Notes: generated from the sequence alone by a model not told the origin. Shown: positions 38,631 through 48,788, numbered from the stretch's first letter. The stretch is DNA of 64,000 nucleotides from Saccharibacillus alkalitolerans (GCF_011090185.1 NZ_JAAFGS010000001.1:930001-994000), one strand, 5' to 3'. Numbers and translations: made by a program.

Positions 38631-40526
38631 ATGGACTGGATAAATCTGCTGCTGATCTTCGTCATTCTGGCCGGGGTTTTGCTGTGGCTGCTGCTCATGC
38701 TGCGCAAAAATCCTTCGCTGCGGGATGCGCGCGAAGCGGAAGCGGAGCTGCTTACGATCGAGGCGCTTCAATCTTACGCAACGGCTGCCATCAACGAATT
38801 TACCAATGCGAACCTGCTTGATCTCGGTCTGTCGGCGGAAGAGTTCGAACGCCGAAGGAACGTTGTGGCCGAATTGAAAAGTTCGCTCAAAACTTGCAAT
38901 TCCGGCAGCCTGGCGGACAAGACCTACGTTAAATCCTTCATCGCGGACCTGCTTCTGCGGGGAGCGGCCGTCAGCGAAACGACGATCGATCGCATCCTGC
39001 CTTTCGGCGACGCGCGGCTGCTGAGCGACCAGGATAAATTCGATATTCTTCTGCACGTTTATAAGCTCGAACACGGCATGCAGGCACTGAGCGCGTTGAT
39101 CGAAAGGTATTCCTTGGCCGAGCTCAAATCGGTGATCGAAAACGGCAGTACCGAATCGTACATCATCACGGCCGAGGAAATTCGGGAGATTTACGAGCGG
39201 GAAGCGCCGAGACTGTCGTTCGAGGACAAACTGCAGATCGTCGTACAGCGCATCTATCAGCAGTACAAAGGCTTCGGAGCGATCGACGAGCTGCGCGATC
39301 AGACGATCGACGGGGTGTCGGGCGGTGTCTCGGGACTTCCGGGGGAGATGCGGGAGATGGAAGATGAAGTCGAGTTGATGCGTTCGATGCGCGAGCCGGG
39401 GCCCAGAGGATGCGACAGCGTTTGGATCTTCTATCGGGGGAAGTCCATCCGGCTGGCCTTCCTCGGCTTCGGCAGCGACCTGGAGCTCAAACGGGTGTGC
39501 CAGAACATATATAAGTTCGGCAGTCCCGGACAGCTGTCGGAAGCGAAAGCGTATATGGTCAACGAGATGCAGGACGGCTCGCGGGTCGTAGTCGTAAGAC
39601 CTCCCTTTTCCGAAAGTTGGGCTTTTTTCGTCCGCAAATTCGATCTGCCCAACCTGAGCTTGGAACGCCTGCTGGCTTCCGATCGGGTGACCGGCGCCGA
39701 GCTGCCCATGCAAATGCTTGATTACTTGATGAAAGGAGCACAGGTCACGGCAGTGACGGGCGAGCAGGGGTCGGGCAAAACGACCCTGCTGATGGCGATG
39801 GTCAAAAGCATTTACGGAACGTTCAATTTACGGATCCAGGAACTTGCCTTCGAACTCCATCTGCGCAGGCTTTACCCGGAGCGCAATACGCTGGCTTTTC
39901 GCGAAACGGACAAGATCAGCGGGCAGGAAGGGCTCGATTTGCAGAAAAAAACGGACGGGACGGTCAATATTCTCGGCGAAGTGGCCACCGATCCGGTAGC
40001 GGCCTGGGCGGTACAGATGTCCCAGGTCGCCAGTAAGTTCACCGTATTCAGCCACCATGCCAAAACGATGAAAGATTTGATCTGGTCGCTGCGCAACTCG
40101 CTGCTCAAGACGGGAACGTTCCAAAACGAACGGATCGCGGAGGAGCAGGTGGCGAGCGTAATCGCTTTCGACGTGCATCTGGAAAAAGAACGGGACGGTA
40201 CGCGTTATATCCAGCGGCTGACGGAGTGCGTGGTGATCGATCCGGACGAGGAATCTTTTGCCGAGCTTGCCCGGCTGCTGGAGAACGGCGCCGACGAGAA
40301 TGCGGCTCTCAAGGTGTTGGCCCGCGCCAACCTCGATTATTATCGGCGTTTGACCGGACGGACTTTCGAAGCTCGCAGCATTATCGAATTCCGCGACGGC
40401 GCTTATGTTCCGGTAAACCGGCCGACGCCGAGAAAAGTGGAATTGATGGCGGGCAATATGTCGAAGGAAGACGAAGCGGCTTTCCGCGCCTTTCTGGACC
40501 GGTATTGGGGGAGTGAAACGGCATGA
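38631..40526 (+). CDS. TadA/CpaF-like secretion ATPase with N-terminal membrane anchor
   Basis: The 631-residue protein is a T2SS/T4SS-type hexameric ATPase that powers pilus assembly or secretion. The Walker A is G377-EQGSGKTT385; the Walker B region 'VNILGEVATDPVA' and histidine box 'TVFSHHAKTMKDLI' follow. Unlike usual CpaF, it has an N-terminal hydrophobic segment (about 5-27), an enlarged N-terminal half (about 28-370), and the Asp-box is weak ('IQELAFELHLRRLYPER'). The stop overlaps the next ATG (ATGA). Confidence 0.85.
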   Translation: MDWINLLLIFVILAGVLLWLLLMLRKNPSLRDAREAEAELLTIEALQSYATAAINEFTNANLLDLGLSAEEFERRRNVVAELKSSLKTCNSGSLADKTYVKSFIADLLLRGAAVSETTIDRILPFGDARLLSDQDKFDILLHVYKLEHGMQALSALIERYSLAELKSVIENGSTESYIITAEEIREIYEREAPRLSFEDKLQIVVQRIYQQYKGFGAIDELRDQTIDGVSGGVSGLPGEMREMEDEVELMRSMREPGPRGCDSVWIFYRGKSIRLAFLGFGSDLELKRVCQNIYKFGSPGQLSEAKAYMVNEMQDGSRVVVVRPPFSESWAFFVRKFDLPNLSLERLLASDRVTGAELPMQMLDYLMKGAQVTAVTGEQGSGKTTLLMAMVKSIYGTFNLRIQELAFELHLRRLYPERNTLAFRETDKISGQEGLDLQKKTDGTVNILGEVATDPVAAWAVQMSQVASKFTVFSHHAKTMKDLIWSLRNSLLKTGTFQNERIAEEQVASVIAFDVHLEKERDGTRYIQRLTECVVIDPDEESFAELARLLENGADENAALKVLARANLDYYRRLTGRTFEARSIIEFRDGAYVPVNRPTPRKVELMAGNMSKEDEAAFRAFLDRYWGSETA

Positions 40527-42601
40527 ACGTAAAGCTGTTGATCGTTCTGGCGCTGCTGCTGTATGCCGTGCCCCTGGTACTTTGGATCGTGTTGAAGCTG
40601 CGGAAAAAGCAGACGGCAGCCGAAGAAGAGTCGGTGATGAACTGGATGAGCCGGCAGCCGGGTTCAAGAAAGGAAAATCCCGCGCTCAACCGCTTCTATC
40701 AGCGCTCATACGTCCGTTCTGCCCAAGTGCCCCTTTTTCGGGGTCAGGTAAAGCGAATTCGCCAGCGGCTGGCTGTCGTCAGCCCTTACGACGAACTGAC
40801 TCTGCGCAAGGAAACGATGAAAATTACGTATGCCGTTCTGCTGATCGTCGTCGGATTGATTCTGGCGCTGGCTCTCCTCGGCCGGAGCCTTCCGGTCGTG
40901 CTGCTGGGAATGATCGGCTGCCTCGTCCTGAACGGCATGCTGATCGACGTGTTCGTTCATCGCGTGGAGAACCGTCTCCTCAGAGATTTTCGCGACTTCC
41001 TTGAAGATAATCGGCATCAATTTCAAGCGACGAGGATGACGGATGAAGCCATTTACGAAGCCGCGCAGCTTGCCGATCACGATATGAAGCTGCACGGCGA
41101 ACGGATTCACGAAGTGCTTACCTCCAAAGACCCGGATCGAAGCCTTGCAGCCTACTATGAAGTCGCGCCGAACCGTTATCTGAAAGTCTTTACCGGGATC
41201 GCGCGCATGATTATGGAATACGGAGACAAGACGACGGCCAAGGGTTCGCTTTATCTTCACGCGATCGGAAAATTCGTCCAGGACATCAACTTCGATCTGC
41301 TCCGCAGAAGCCGTTTGAGCTATCAGCTGAACAGCTTGACTCTTATCGCGCTGGCGCCGATTTTGCTGTCGTTTCCGCTGCAGCGCTGGGCGGAGAAATA
41401 CTTTCCGGTCATGGGCGAATTTTATGAGGGGAGAATCGGTTCGGCGTTCAAGCTGATGCTGTACGCGGTGGCCGTCGGGGCTTACGTCCTGATTCGCAAG
41501 TTGGCGGAAACGGAGGAATCGCGGTATACCCCGAAGTCCGGAGGCATCCGCTGGGAAAAGAAGCTGTATCACTTCCGCTTCGTCCGTTTTGTCGTGGATC
41601 GTTTCGTGCCGCAAAAACATACGAAGACGCATTATCGTTTGTCCAGGCTCATCAAAGAATCGAATTCTCCGCTGATGATCGAATGGTTGACCCTGAGACG
41701 CCTGCTGTACGCGCTGCTGACGGCCGTATTCGTAACCGGCATGTTCGTCTCCGCCCACATCAATCAGGTGAACCGGATCTGGAACGCGCCGACCTACGTC
41801 AAAGGAGGACTGATGATCGGCCGGATCGACGGAGCCGAGAGAAAGGAGGCGGAACTGCGGACGGAGCTTGACGGACGCATCATGAGGGAGATCGATACCG
41901 ACCGGAAAGGCTGGGAAGACACGGTGCGAAATCTTGTTCGGGAATCGTCCGGGACGGCGGTCAACGAGATCCGGCAGAACGAAACCGCCGCCCGGATCGT
42001 GGAGAAACTCGGCCGCGCGGATAGCGAGTATTTAAGATGGTGGGAACTGTTGATCGCTTTCGCCGCCGGTTTCGGTGCTTACTTCGTTCCGCTCGGAGTC
42101 ATGATGTTCCAGCGCCGGATTCGCGGTATGGATATGCAAAACGAAGTGGACCAGTTCCGCATGCTGATTTCCATCCTCAGTCAATTCGACCGGATGAGCG
42201 TGCAGGTGATCTTGGAGTGGATGGAACGCTTTGCGATCATCTTCAAGCCTGCGCTGCAGCGCTGTCTGCTCGATTACGACGGCGGAGCCGCCGGCGCCAT
42301 GGCCGTACTGAAAAACGAAGCGCCGTTCCCGCCGTTCGTGCGGATGGTCGAGCGCCTCGAAAACGCGCTGGAACGCATTTCGATTCAGGAAGCGTTCGAC
42401 GATCTGGAAATGGAACAAGAATATTACCGGGAACAAAAAAAGGAAACGATGGATCGGCTGATCGAAAGCAAATCGAACTGGGGGCGGGATATCGGCTTCG
42501 CGCCCGTCATGTTCATGCTCGGCGCCTACATTATCGTTCCGTTCCTCTACGTGTCGTTTATGCAGATGAAAGATCTGATTTCGCAGCTGGGCCAAATTTG
42601 A
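40523..42601 (+). CDS. Tad-type inner-membrane platform, apparent TadB-TadC fusion
   Basis: The 692-residue protein has hydrophobic segments at about 3-25, 105-140, 275-295, 318-335, 395-412, 510-530 and 658-680. They appear as two T2SF-like halves with long cytoplasmic helical domains between them, including a 'DEVDQFRMLISILSQ'-type motif (here 'NEVDQFRMLISILSQF') in the second half. Tad systems normally use two ~300-residue proteins, TadB and TadC, so this length and repeated layout suggest a single-chain fusion. The start overlaps the TadA-like stop by 4 bases. A pilin-like gene follows 37 bases later. Confidence 0.7.
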   Translation: MNVKLLIVLALLLYAVPLVLWIVLKLRKKQTAAEEESVMNWMSRQPGSRKENPALNRFYQRSYVRSAQVPLFRGQVKRIRQRLAVVSPYDELTLRKETMKITYAVLLIVVGLILALALLGRSLPVVLLGMIGCLVLNGMLIDVFVHRVENRLLRDFRDFLEDNRHQFQATRMTDEAIYEAAQLADHDMKLHGERIHEVLTSKDPDRSLAAYYEVAPNRYLKVFTGIARMIMEYGDKTTAKGSLYLHAIGKFVQDINFDLLRRSRLSYQLNSLTLIALAPILLSFPLQRWAEKYFPVMGEFYEGRIGSAFKLMLYAVAVGAYVLIRKLAETEESRYTPKSGGIRWEKKLYHFRFVRFVVDRFVPQKHTKTHYRLSRLIKESNSPLMIEWLTLRRLLYALLTAVFVTGMFVSAHINQVNRIWNAPTYVKGGLMIGRIDGAERKEAELRTELDGRIMREIDTDRKGWEDTVRNLVRESSGTAVNEIRQNETAARIVEKLGRADSEYLRWWELLIAFAAGFGAYFVPLGVMMFQRRIRGMDMQNEVDQFRMLISILSQFDRMSVQVILEWMERFAIIFKPALQRCLLDYDGGAAGAMAVLKNEAPFPPFVRMVERLENALERISIQEAFDDLEMEQEYYREQKKETMDRLIESKSNWGRDIGFAPVMFMLGAYIIVPFLYVSFMQMKDLISQLGQI

Positions 42602-42638
42602 ATTCAACGCAAATTCAATTTAAAGGAGACTGTTTATT

Positions 42639-43103
42639 ATGGGAAGCAATGCAACTTCGGGTCTGAAACTGGCGGCGGGGATTTTCCTTACGCTTGCTTT
42701 GATTACGACGGTCGTCGTCATTTTCATTTCCTCGCAGGACGCGGCAAAGGAAGGGCAAACGCAGTTTTCCACCATTCAGACGCAGCTGTCGCAGACAAGG
42801 TTCAATATTTATGAAAACACGACGCTGTCGGGCAGCCAGGTCATGAACGCCGTTCGCCAGTACAATAACGACGAACAGTTCGGCGTATATGTGCAGACCG
42901 GCAAAGGCGGCGCGACTTATTACGGCAGCCAATTCAATCAGACGACCGGCGTCATTACCGGAGAGGGCAAGAACACGAACTTGAGCCCGGCTTTGAACGA
43001 AGCGGACAACAACTTTATCAACCCTTCGGGCAAATTCAAATCTTCGATTGTCCGGGACGCCAACAATATGGTTCGAGGCATCGTATTTACGCAGGCCAAG
43101 TAG
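42639..43103 (+). CDS. Pilin-like membrane-anchored small protein 1
   Basis: The 154-residue protein has a short polar N-terminus, a hydrophobic segment (about 9-30, 'LKLAAGIFLTLALITTVVVI') and an extracellular part. The extracellular part contains 'SGSQVMNAVRQYN' and ends 'RDANNMVRGIVFTQ'. This is the pilin or pseudopilin profile in the position of the flp or tadE genes. There is no clear Gly-x-x-x-x-Glu class III prepilin site, so processing is uncertain. AAAGGAGA precedes the ATG. Similar to the next gene product, which suggests duplication. Confidence 0.65.
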   Translation: MGSNATSGLKLAAGIFLTLALITTVVVIFISSQDAAKEGQTQFSTIQTQLSQTRFNIYENTTLSGSQVMNAVRQYNNDEQFGVYVQTGKGGATYYGSQFNQTTGVITGEGKNTNLSPALNEADNNFINPSGKFKSSIVRDANNMVRGIVFTQAK

Positions 43104-43173
43104 TTCTATTATGCGCGGCAGTTCGCTCTCCCGGCATGTCCGGGGGAGGCGGCTGACCGTTCGGGAGGCCGAC

Positions 43174-43554
43174 ATGGACAACGCAAAAAGCTTTATGATG
43201 CTGGCGGCCGTCTTTTTGCTGTTTATCGGAGCATGCACCTATGCGGCAGAAGTCGCGCGTACGATCGACGAAGGGACTTCTCTCGTTTACGGCTTGAACG
43301 CGGAAGAAGTGCGAAAGGTCAAAACCGTGCTTGACGCGCCCGGAGAAGAAGTGTATTCCGGCGCGCAGGTCGTGCATATGATTCGAAACATCGCCGAAGG
43401 CGGAGCCGATATCGAAGTCGAAGGTAGATTGTATGTATGCACAATGGATTACGAAACGTTGGATCCGGCGCAGATCGGCCTGCAGCATAAGTACCGGGCC
43501 AGCTATCAAAGGGACGCTTACGGAAACTTGAACAAAATCGTGTTTAGGGGCTAA
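43174..43554 (+). CDS. Pilin-like membrane-anchored small protein 2
   Basis: The 126-residue protein has an N-terminal hydrophobic segment (about 5-23), an acidic stretch, then 'YSGAQVVHMIRNI' and an end 'RDAYGNLNKIVF'. Both elements match protein 1 in order and spacing relative to the C-terminus. The ATG at 43174 has GGGAGG about 7 bases upstream; an earlier in-frame ATG at 43111 is less likely. It is 3 bases before the next gene. Confidence 0.6.
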   Translation: MDNAKSFMMLAAVFLLFIGACTYAAEVARTIDEGTSLVYGLNAEEVRKVKTVLDAPGEEVYSGAQVVHMIRNIAEGGADIEVEGRLYVCTMDYETLDPAQIGLQHKYRASYQRDAYGNLNKIVFRG

Positions 43555-43557
43555 GAC

Positions 43558-44109
43558 ATGAAATACGTAACCGGCATTTTCGCCGCTCTGCTGGCCGTTC
43601 TGCTGCTGTTCATGTATCCGCTCTACGAGCAGGCCAGAAGCCAGGACAAATTGGCCAATGCGGTGGTCCAGGGGGCTGCAGTCCGCTTTGTCGACAATGT
43701 GCGGACAAAGGGATACATCACGCCGCGAATTTACGAAGAGTTCAATGCGCAGCTTGCCGCGACAGGCAATCAGTATGACGTGGAACTGGAGCATTTGCAT
43801 AAGAGATACAGTCCGGATTACAGCGATCCTGCCGATCCCGCGACTTTCCGGGGGAGCTTCACTACTTTTTACGACGGATTTTATAATGAGCAGATTCTGC
43901 CCGTTCTGTTTCCGGATAACGGCAGGTCTTCGGACGATCCGTCGCGGCGCTATACGATGCAGGTCGGCGATTATATCGGCATCCGGTTGAAAAATGTGAA
44001 CCGTACCGCGGCGGTACAGCTTTGGGATTTCCTGATGAACGACAATACGGAAGAAAATGCGGCGATTTTGATGAATTACGAAGGAATGGTTCTTAATGAA
44101 GATTACTAG
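43558..44109 (+). CDS. TadE-like membrane-anchored protein
   Basis: The 183-residue protein has an N-terminal hydrophobic segment (about 4-20) and an extracellular domain with 'FVDNVRTKGYITPRIYEEF' and 'LAATGNQYDVELEH'. This pattern is seen in small proteins of Firmicutes pilus-like operons. The C-terminal 'GDYIGIRLKN' segment is beta-rich. AGGGG lies about 7 bases before the ATG. The next gene starts 14 bases before its stop, in another frame. Confidence 0.6.
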   Translation: MKYVTGIFAALLAVLLLFMYPLYEQARSQDKLANAVVQGAAVRFVDNVRTKGYITPRIYEEFNAQLAATGNQYDVELEHLHKRYSPDYSDPADPATFRGSFTTFYDGFYNEQILPVLFPDNGRSSDDPSRRYTMQVGDYIGIRLKNVNRTAAVQLWDFLMNDNTEENAAILMNYEGMVLNEDY

Positions 44110-45079
44110 CTTCTCGATCATTTTCGTGATGATTTTCTTTCCGATCTTTCGAATCGCTTCCATGCACTTGGACGATCAGGATGAAGCTCTGCGTCTAAGC
44201 GGTCGTTACAATGCGATTCTGAAAGAAGCGGTCCGGGACGCCGGATATGTGCTGAACGACACGGCAGAGCAGGATTACCAGCCGGGCTACGGATCAAAAA
44301 AGTTTTTTCGCGCCAACAAAGAACGCGCCGTCGATACCTTTTATCGTTCGCTGGCTTTGAATTTCGGAGCGGAGGACGATCCGGTCGCGCTGGGCGCGCT
44401 GGCCGGTTATATTCCCGCAATCGCGGTGATCGACTATGACGGGTACTTCATTTACGCCACGGAATCGTTCGTCGATTCTTCGGGGCAGACCCGGTTGAAA
44501 GCCGTATGGTCGCCGAAGAAACCGTATGCCTATTCGGACGCGGAGGGGAATACGATTCAGTTTACGCTGGACAGCTTCGTCAAAAGTTACGACAAAGAGA
44601 CAGCGACCTGGATTCAAGGTTTTCGCGAGGAAATCGCGAGCCGTACGACGATTAAGCTGCTGCAGAACGCGGAAACGTTCGAAAACGTGCGGAGACGCGC
44701 GATCGTGAATGCCGTTCAAGACGACTTGGCTTATGCCATTAACCGGCACAATCAATATGCGACCCGTTACGGCATCGATTACGTATTTACGCTTCCCCAA
44801 GTGTCGAAAGAGGATTGGGACAACGGTATCGACGATATCGGGATCGCGGTGTTTTTGCAGGGAATTCCGGTAGGGGACCGGTCTTATAACAATTATGCTT
44901 TCGGGAGCGGCAGGCTGGTCAGGTCCAAAACGGTATACGGGGCGGTCGATCCGGTCAGCGGCATCCGTTATTATTCACGGGAACCTGCCGAACTGCCGGC
45001 TGGAATCGAAGAGACGTTCGAGAGCGAAAAAGAAGCGGCGAGCTCGGGATACTTTCCGATTCGGCGATCCGAAAGCTAG
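44096..45079 (+). CDS. Membrane-anchored protein, last gene of the Tad-like locus
   Basis: The 327-residue protein has an N-terminal hydrophobic segment (about 3-20) and a large extracellular domain. Early on it has 'RYNAILKEAVRDAGYVL' (helical, pilin-like) and then 'AIAVIDYDGYFIYATESF'. I cannot assign a family; by position it could be the minor pilin or TadG/TadE-like end component. Its start overlaps the preceding gene by 14 bases, with GAAGGAATGG as SD, so coupling is likely. After it, 45080-45201 has no clear terminator. Confidence 0.6.
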   Translation: MKITSFSIIFVMIFFPIFRIASMHLDDQDEALRLSGRYNAILKEAVRDAGYVLNDTAEQDYQPGYGSKKFFRANKERAVDTFYRSLALNFGAEDDPVALGALAGYIPAIAVIDYDGYFIYATESFVDSSGQTRLKAVWSPKKPYAYSDAEGNTIQFTLDSFVKSYDKETATWIQGFREEIASRTTIKLLQNAETFENVRRRAIVNAVQDDLAYAINRHNQYATRYGIDYVFTLPQVSKEDWDNGIDDIGIAVFLQGIPVGDRSYNNYAFGSGRLVRSKTVYGAVDPVSGIRYYSREPAELPAGIEETFESEKEAASSGYFPIRRSES

Positions 45080-45201
45080 AGTTTAAGCCGGATTTGCCGC
45101 CGGAGCGAAGCCGAAGGAGCTTGCGTTTCCGCGTATGCGGGCGGTCGTCATGGGTCGAACGAATGCGGGCGGGGGAACGGCGCAGCGTGAAAAAACGGGG
45201 T

Positions 45202-45522
45202 TCACCCTTTGACCGCGGCTAAGCTTTTTAAAAATTCCAACAGATGCTGCTGCTGATTTCCGTCCATCCGGTCAAACAGTTCGAGGAGCTCGCGTTCTTC
45301 TTTTTTCAAAGGATGCTCCAGCAGGTCGTCGACCGGAAGCAGCTCCGAAAGCGGAATTCCCAGCGCGCGGCTGAGACTGCTGAGTGTATTGAGTCTCGGC
45401 GAACGCCGATTGCATTCGATATCGCTGATCGAGGATTGAGAAACGTTGGCCCGTTGGGCGAGTTCGACTGAAGACAGATGGCGCGCCTTACGCAAGTAGC
45501 GAAGTTTGCTTCCGATGTCCAT
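45202..45522 (-). CDS. XRE-family helix-turn-helix regulator (SinR-like)
   Basis: The 106-residue protein has an N-terminal XRE HTH (about 6-60: 'LRYLRKARHLSSVELAQRA' and 'VSQSSISDIECNRRSPRL'). A SinR/SlrR-type C-terminal tail follows (about 70-106, 'EERELLELFDRM' and 'LLEFLKSLA'). SinR-like proteins control biofilm and motility genes. The ATG at 45522 follows GAAAGGCGG. It is convergent with the Tad-like locus; a regulatory link is possible but only inferred. Confidence 0.82.
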   Translation of the reverse strand: MDIGSKLRYLRKARHLSSVELAQRANVSQSSISDIECNRRSPRLNTLSSLSRALGIPLSELLPVDDLLEHPLKKEERELLELFDRMDGNQQQHLLEFLKSLAAVKG

Positions 45523-45684
45523 AAAAAACCGCCTTTCTCTAAGAAGAGATAAATGTCGAGGCTTTCGGACGGGCATTTGCGTTTCGCTAAAAAAGATTGC
45601 CCGCAACTAGACTATATACCGAATAAGAGGGCAAAATCTACGTATTTTTTAGCAAAAACCAAAGTCCGGTAAAAAAGCGAACCC

Positions 45685-45736
45685 AAAAAGCGCAGAGTTT
45701 CGGCCGCGGCATGGCGGCGAAAACTCTGCGCTTTTT
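45685..45736. terminator. Bidirectional terminator after thiN
   Basis: The arms 45685-45700 and 45721-45736 (16 bp, perfect) carry A5/T5 ends and contain an inner GCCGC/GCGGC pairing. It lies 75 bases beyond the thiN stop (leftward). On the plus strand it would stop readthrough from the left. Confidence 0.88.
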
Positions 45737-45811
45737 GAAAATGTCCGGATTCCCGTCAGATTCAAAGAACCTGCTTGGATTTACGGTCGTTTATGTAAGT
45801 TCGGACTTGAT

Positions 45812-46453
45812 TCAATCGCGGCTTTGAATGACGAACAGGAGCCCGCTTTCGATGGAGACGGTGCCCGTGAGGCCGGTCAGTTTGTTGCTGACCGCCAGCG
45901 ACTGGCCCTGTCGCAGCGTGGCGTTTTGCAGCGGATATTCGAACCCTTCCAATGTGACGCCGCTGACTTCCATCGTAGCCGGAATCAAAGAAACGTATGT
46001 AAATCCTTGATCTTCGACGGTCAATTGGCTTCCCGTCAGCTGAATGTAGTTATTGTAGTCCCGAATGCTGCAGACGACCTGATGGCGAAGGGCTCGCATC
46101 AACAATTGAACGTTGGCGAGCGTATGGTCCATGCGGCCGCCCGTAACGCCGAGCATGACGATTTCCGCGGGCCGCTCATTGAGAGCCAGTTCGAAAGCGA
46201 GCTCGGTGTCCGTATAGTTTTTATCCACGGGGTCGCATGAATCGATTCGGCCGCTGCCGGAACGGATGCGCTCGATATCGCCCGGAGAGACCGAATCGAA
46301 ATCGCCTACGGCGATATCCGGGCGGAGACCGCGATCGATCAGCATAAGGGCGCCGCGGTCGGCTCCGATCAACAGGTCGCCCGGACGGATGTAATCCAAG
46401 TACTCGTCGCTCCACAATCCGCCCGAGACAATAATGACGCGTTTGGCGTTCAT
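45812..46453 (-). CDS. thiN: Thiamine diphosphokinase
   Basis: The 213-residue enzyme converts thiamine to thiamine diphosphate with ATP. The N-terminal 'IIVSGG' and 'LLIGADRGA', 'AVGDFDSVS' and 'DKNYTDTELA' motifs and the C-terminal thiamine-binding beta domain are intact. The ATG at 46453 is used because AAAGGAG lies 6 bases upstream; the ATG at 46459 overlaps that site. No TPP riboswitch (thi box) is visible upstream. Confidence 0.92.
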   Translation of the reverse strand: MNAKRVIIVSGGLWSDEYLDYIRPGDLLIGADRGALMLIDRGLRPDIAVGDFDSVSPGDIERIRSGSGRIDSCDPVDKNYTDTELAFELALNERPAEIVMLGVTGGRMDHTLANVQLLMRALRHQVVCSIRDYNNYIQLTGSQLTVEDQGFTYVSLIPATMEVSGVTLEGFEYPLQNATLRQGQSLAVSNKLTGLTGTVSIESGLLFVIQSRD

Positions 46454-46719
46454 AAGCATCTCCTTTCTGTTTTGGGATTGATCAGGAAGGGTCCGAAGGC
46501 CCCGGCGATCGGATACGCGATCCTGCGGCGGGCCCTGATCACGGACCGGTTCGAGACAAGTTGAGCTTGCTGCTGTCTCTTAAGTATAACGGACGCGAAG
46601 CCGTGCTTACAATATGATTTCCGGCAAGTATTTTGCATATTCGTCCGAATTGGCGGCATTTGGCGCGTTTGCTGCGTACAGTTTGCAGGATCGACAAAAA
46701 AACGCGCGTTAGGGAAGGG

Positions 46720-47445
46720 TTAATGGGTTAAAAAATACGTGAGTGCGTCCGGAAGTTCCTTTTGCCAAAATCCCCAAAGGTGTTTGCCTTCTTTTTCGGC
46801 ATAACGTACCGTCGCTCCCCGATCCAGCAGCAGGTCGCGGGTACGGCGGTTGAGATCGACGAAATCGAACGTGCCGTGATCCGTCTGATATTCATTCTCC
46901 TGAAGGCCTACGATCATGTAAATGTCGAGCCATTCCAAATCGGTTTCGCGGGCCACGATCTCCTGCGACTCCCCGTAATAGGCGCCGGAAAGGCTGATCA
47001 CGCGCGGGAATTCGCGCGGGTAGAGAAGGGAGAGATGCAGCGACATCGAACCGCCGAGCGAATCGCCGGCCAAAACGCGGTCGTCGTCGCGCGCGCGGTA
47101 CTTCTGCTCGACGAACGGAATAATCTCTTCCATTATGCAGCGGACATAGTTTTGATGCCGTTCTCCGAAAGGAGCGTACTCGGAGGTTCTTTTTTTTACG
47201 TCGACCTCGATTCCGACCACGATGAACGGCTCGACTCCTTCGTCGAGAATGAGCTGATTGGCGTAGGTCGCAATGCGTCCGAAATTGAAAAATTCTTCGC
47301 CGTCCTGGCAATAGACGACGGGATAGCTCAGCACCTCGTTGTAGCCCGGCGGCAGATAGATGCGAAGCGCTCTTTCTTCATTTAAAAAGCGGCTTGCAAT
47401 GACTTCTTTCACAATTGTGCGTTTCAAATAGCGGGAATCGGTCAT
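46720..47445 (-). CDS. Alpha/beta-hydrolase esterase (esterase D/BesA-like)
   Basis: The 241-residue protein belongs to the esterase D/putative-esterase family (siderophore or carbohydrate esterases such as BesA or YbbA). The nucleophile Ser is in 'LAGDSLGGSMS' and the catalytic His is likely in 'KEGKHLWGFW'. The N-terminal strand 'RIYLPPGYNEVLSYPVVYCQDG' is typical but split here into family blocks. No signal peptide is seen, so it is cytoplasmic. SD AAAGGAGAGAAG. Substrate unknown; no siderophore gene adjacent. Confidence 0.82.
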   Translation of the reverse strand: MTDSRYLKRTIVKEVIASRFLNEERALRIYLPPGYNEVLSYPVVYCQDGEEFFNFGRIATYANQLILDEGVEPFIVVGIEVDVKKRTSEYAPFGERHQNYVRCIMEEIIPFVEQKYRARDDDRVLAGDSLGGSMSLHLSLLYPREFPRVISLSGAYYGESQEIVARETDLEWLDIYMIVGLQENEYQTDHGTFDFVDLNRRTRDLLLDRGATVRYAEKEGKHLWGFWQKELPDALTYFLTH

Positions 47446-47639
47446 GCGACTTCTCTCCTTTTTTTAAGCGGACGCCCGTTTTGCATGCGCTTTACAGGGC
47501 GGCCGGGAATGGGGTAAGATTGGGATGGTGCGGACGAAAAGACCTAAAACGTTCGGGATTCTTTCTGTTGTTACACAAATATTATAAATCTGTTATACAT
47601 ACAAAGAAAGAAGCGTTATAATAAAAGTGCTTATTTTCT

Positions 47640-47668
47640 TTGACGAATGTATAGAACAGGTGTATAAT
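47640..47668 (+). promoter_or_regulatory. Sigma-A promoter of the pdh operon
   Basis: -35 TTGACG (47640-47645), 17-base spacer, -10 TATAAT (47663-47668), 52 bases before the pdhA start. A second possible promoter (TTATAC 47593, TATAAT 47617, 18-base spacer) lies just upstream in an AT-rich stretch, suggesting tandem promoters. Confidence 0.85.
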
Positions 47669-47678
47669 AATGATATAA

Positions 47679-48788
<1,110 letters not shown>

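Noticed and set aside
46454-46719. Possible TPP riboswitch ahead of thiN
   Set aside because: No CUGAGA or thi-box core found on the minus strand; the region is plain intergenic.
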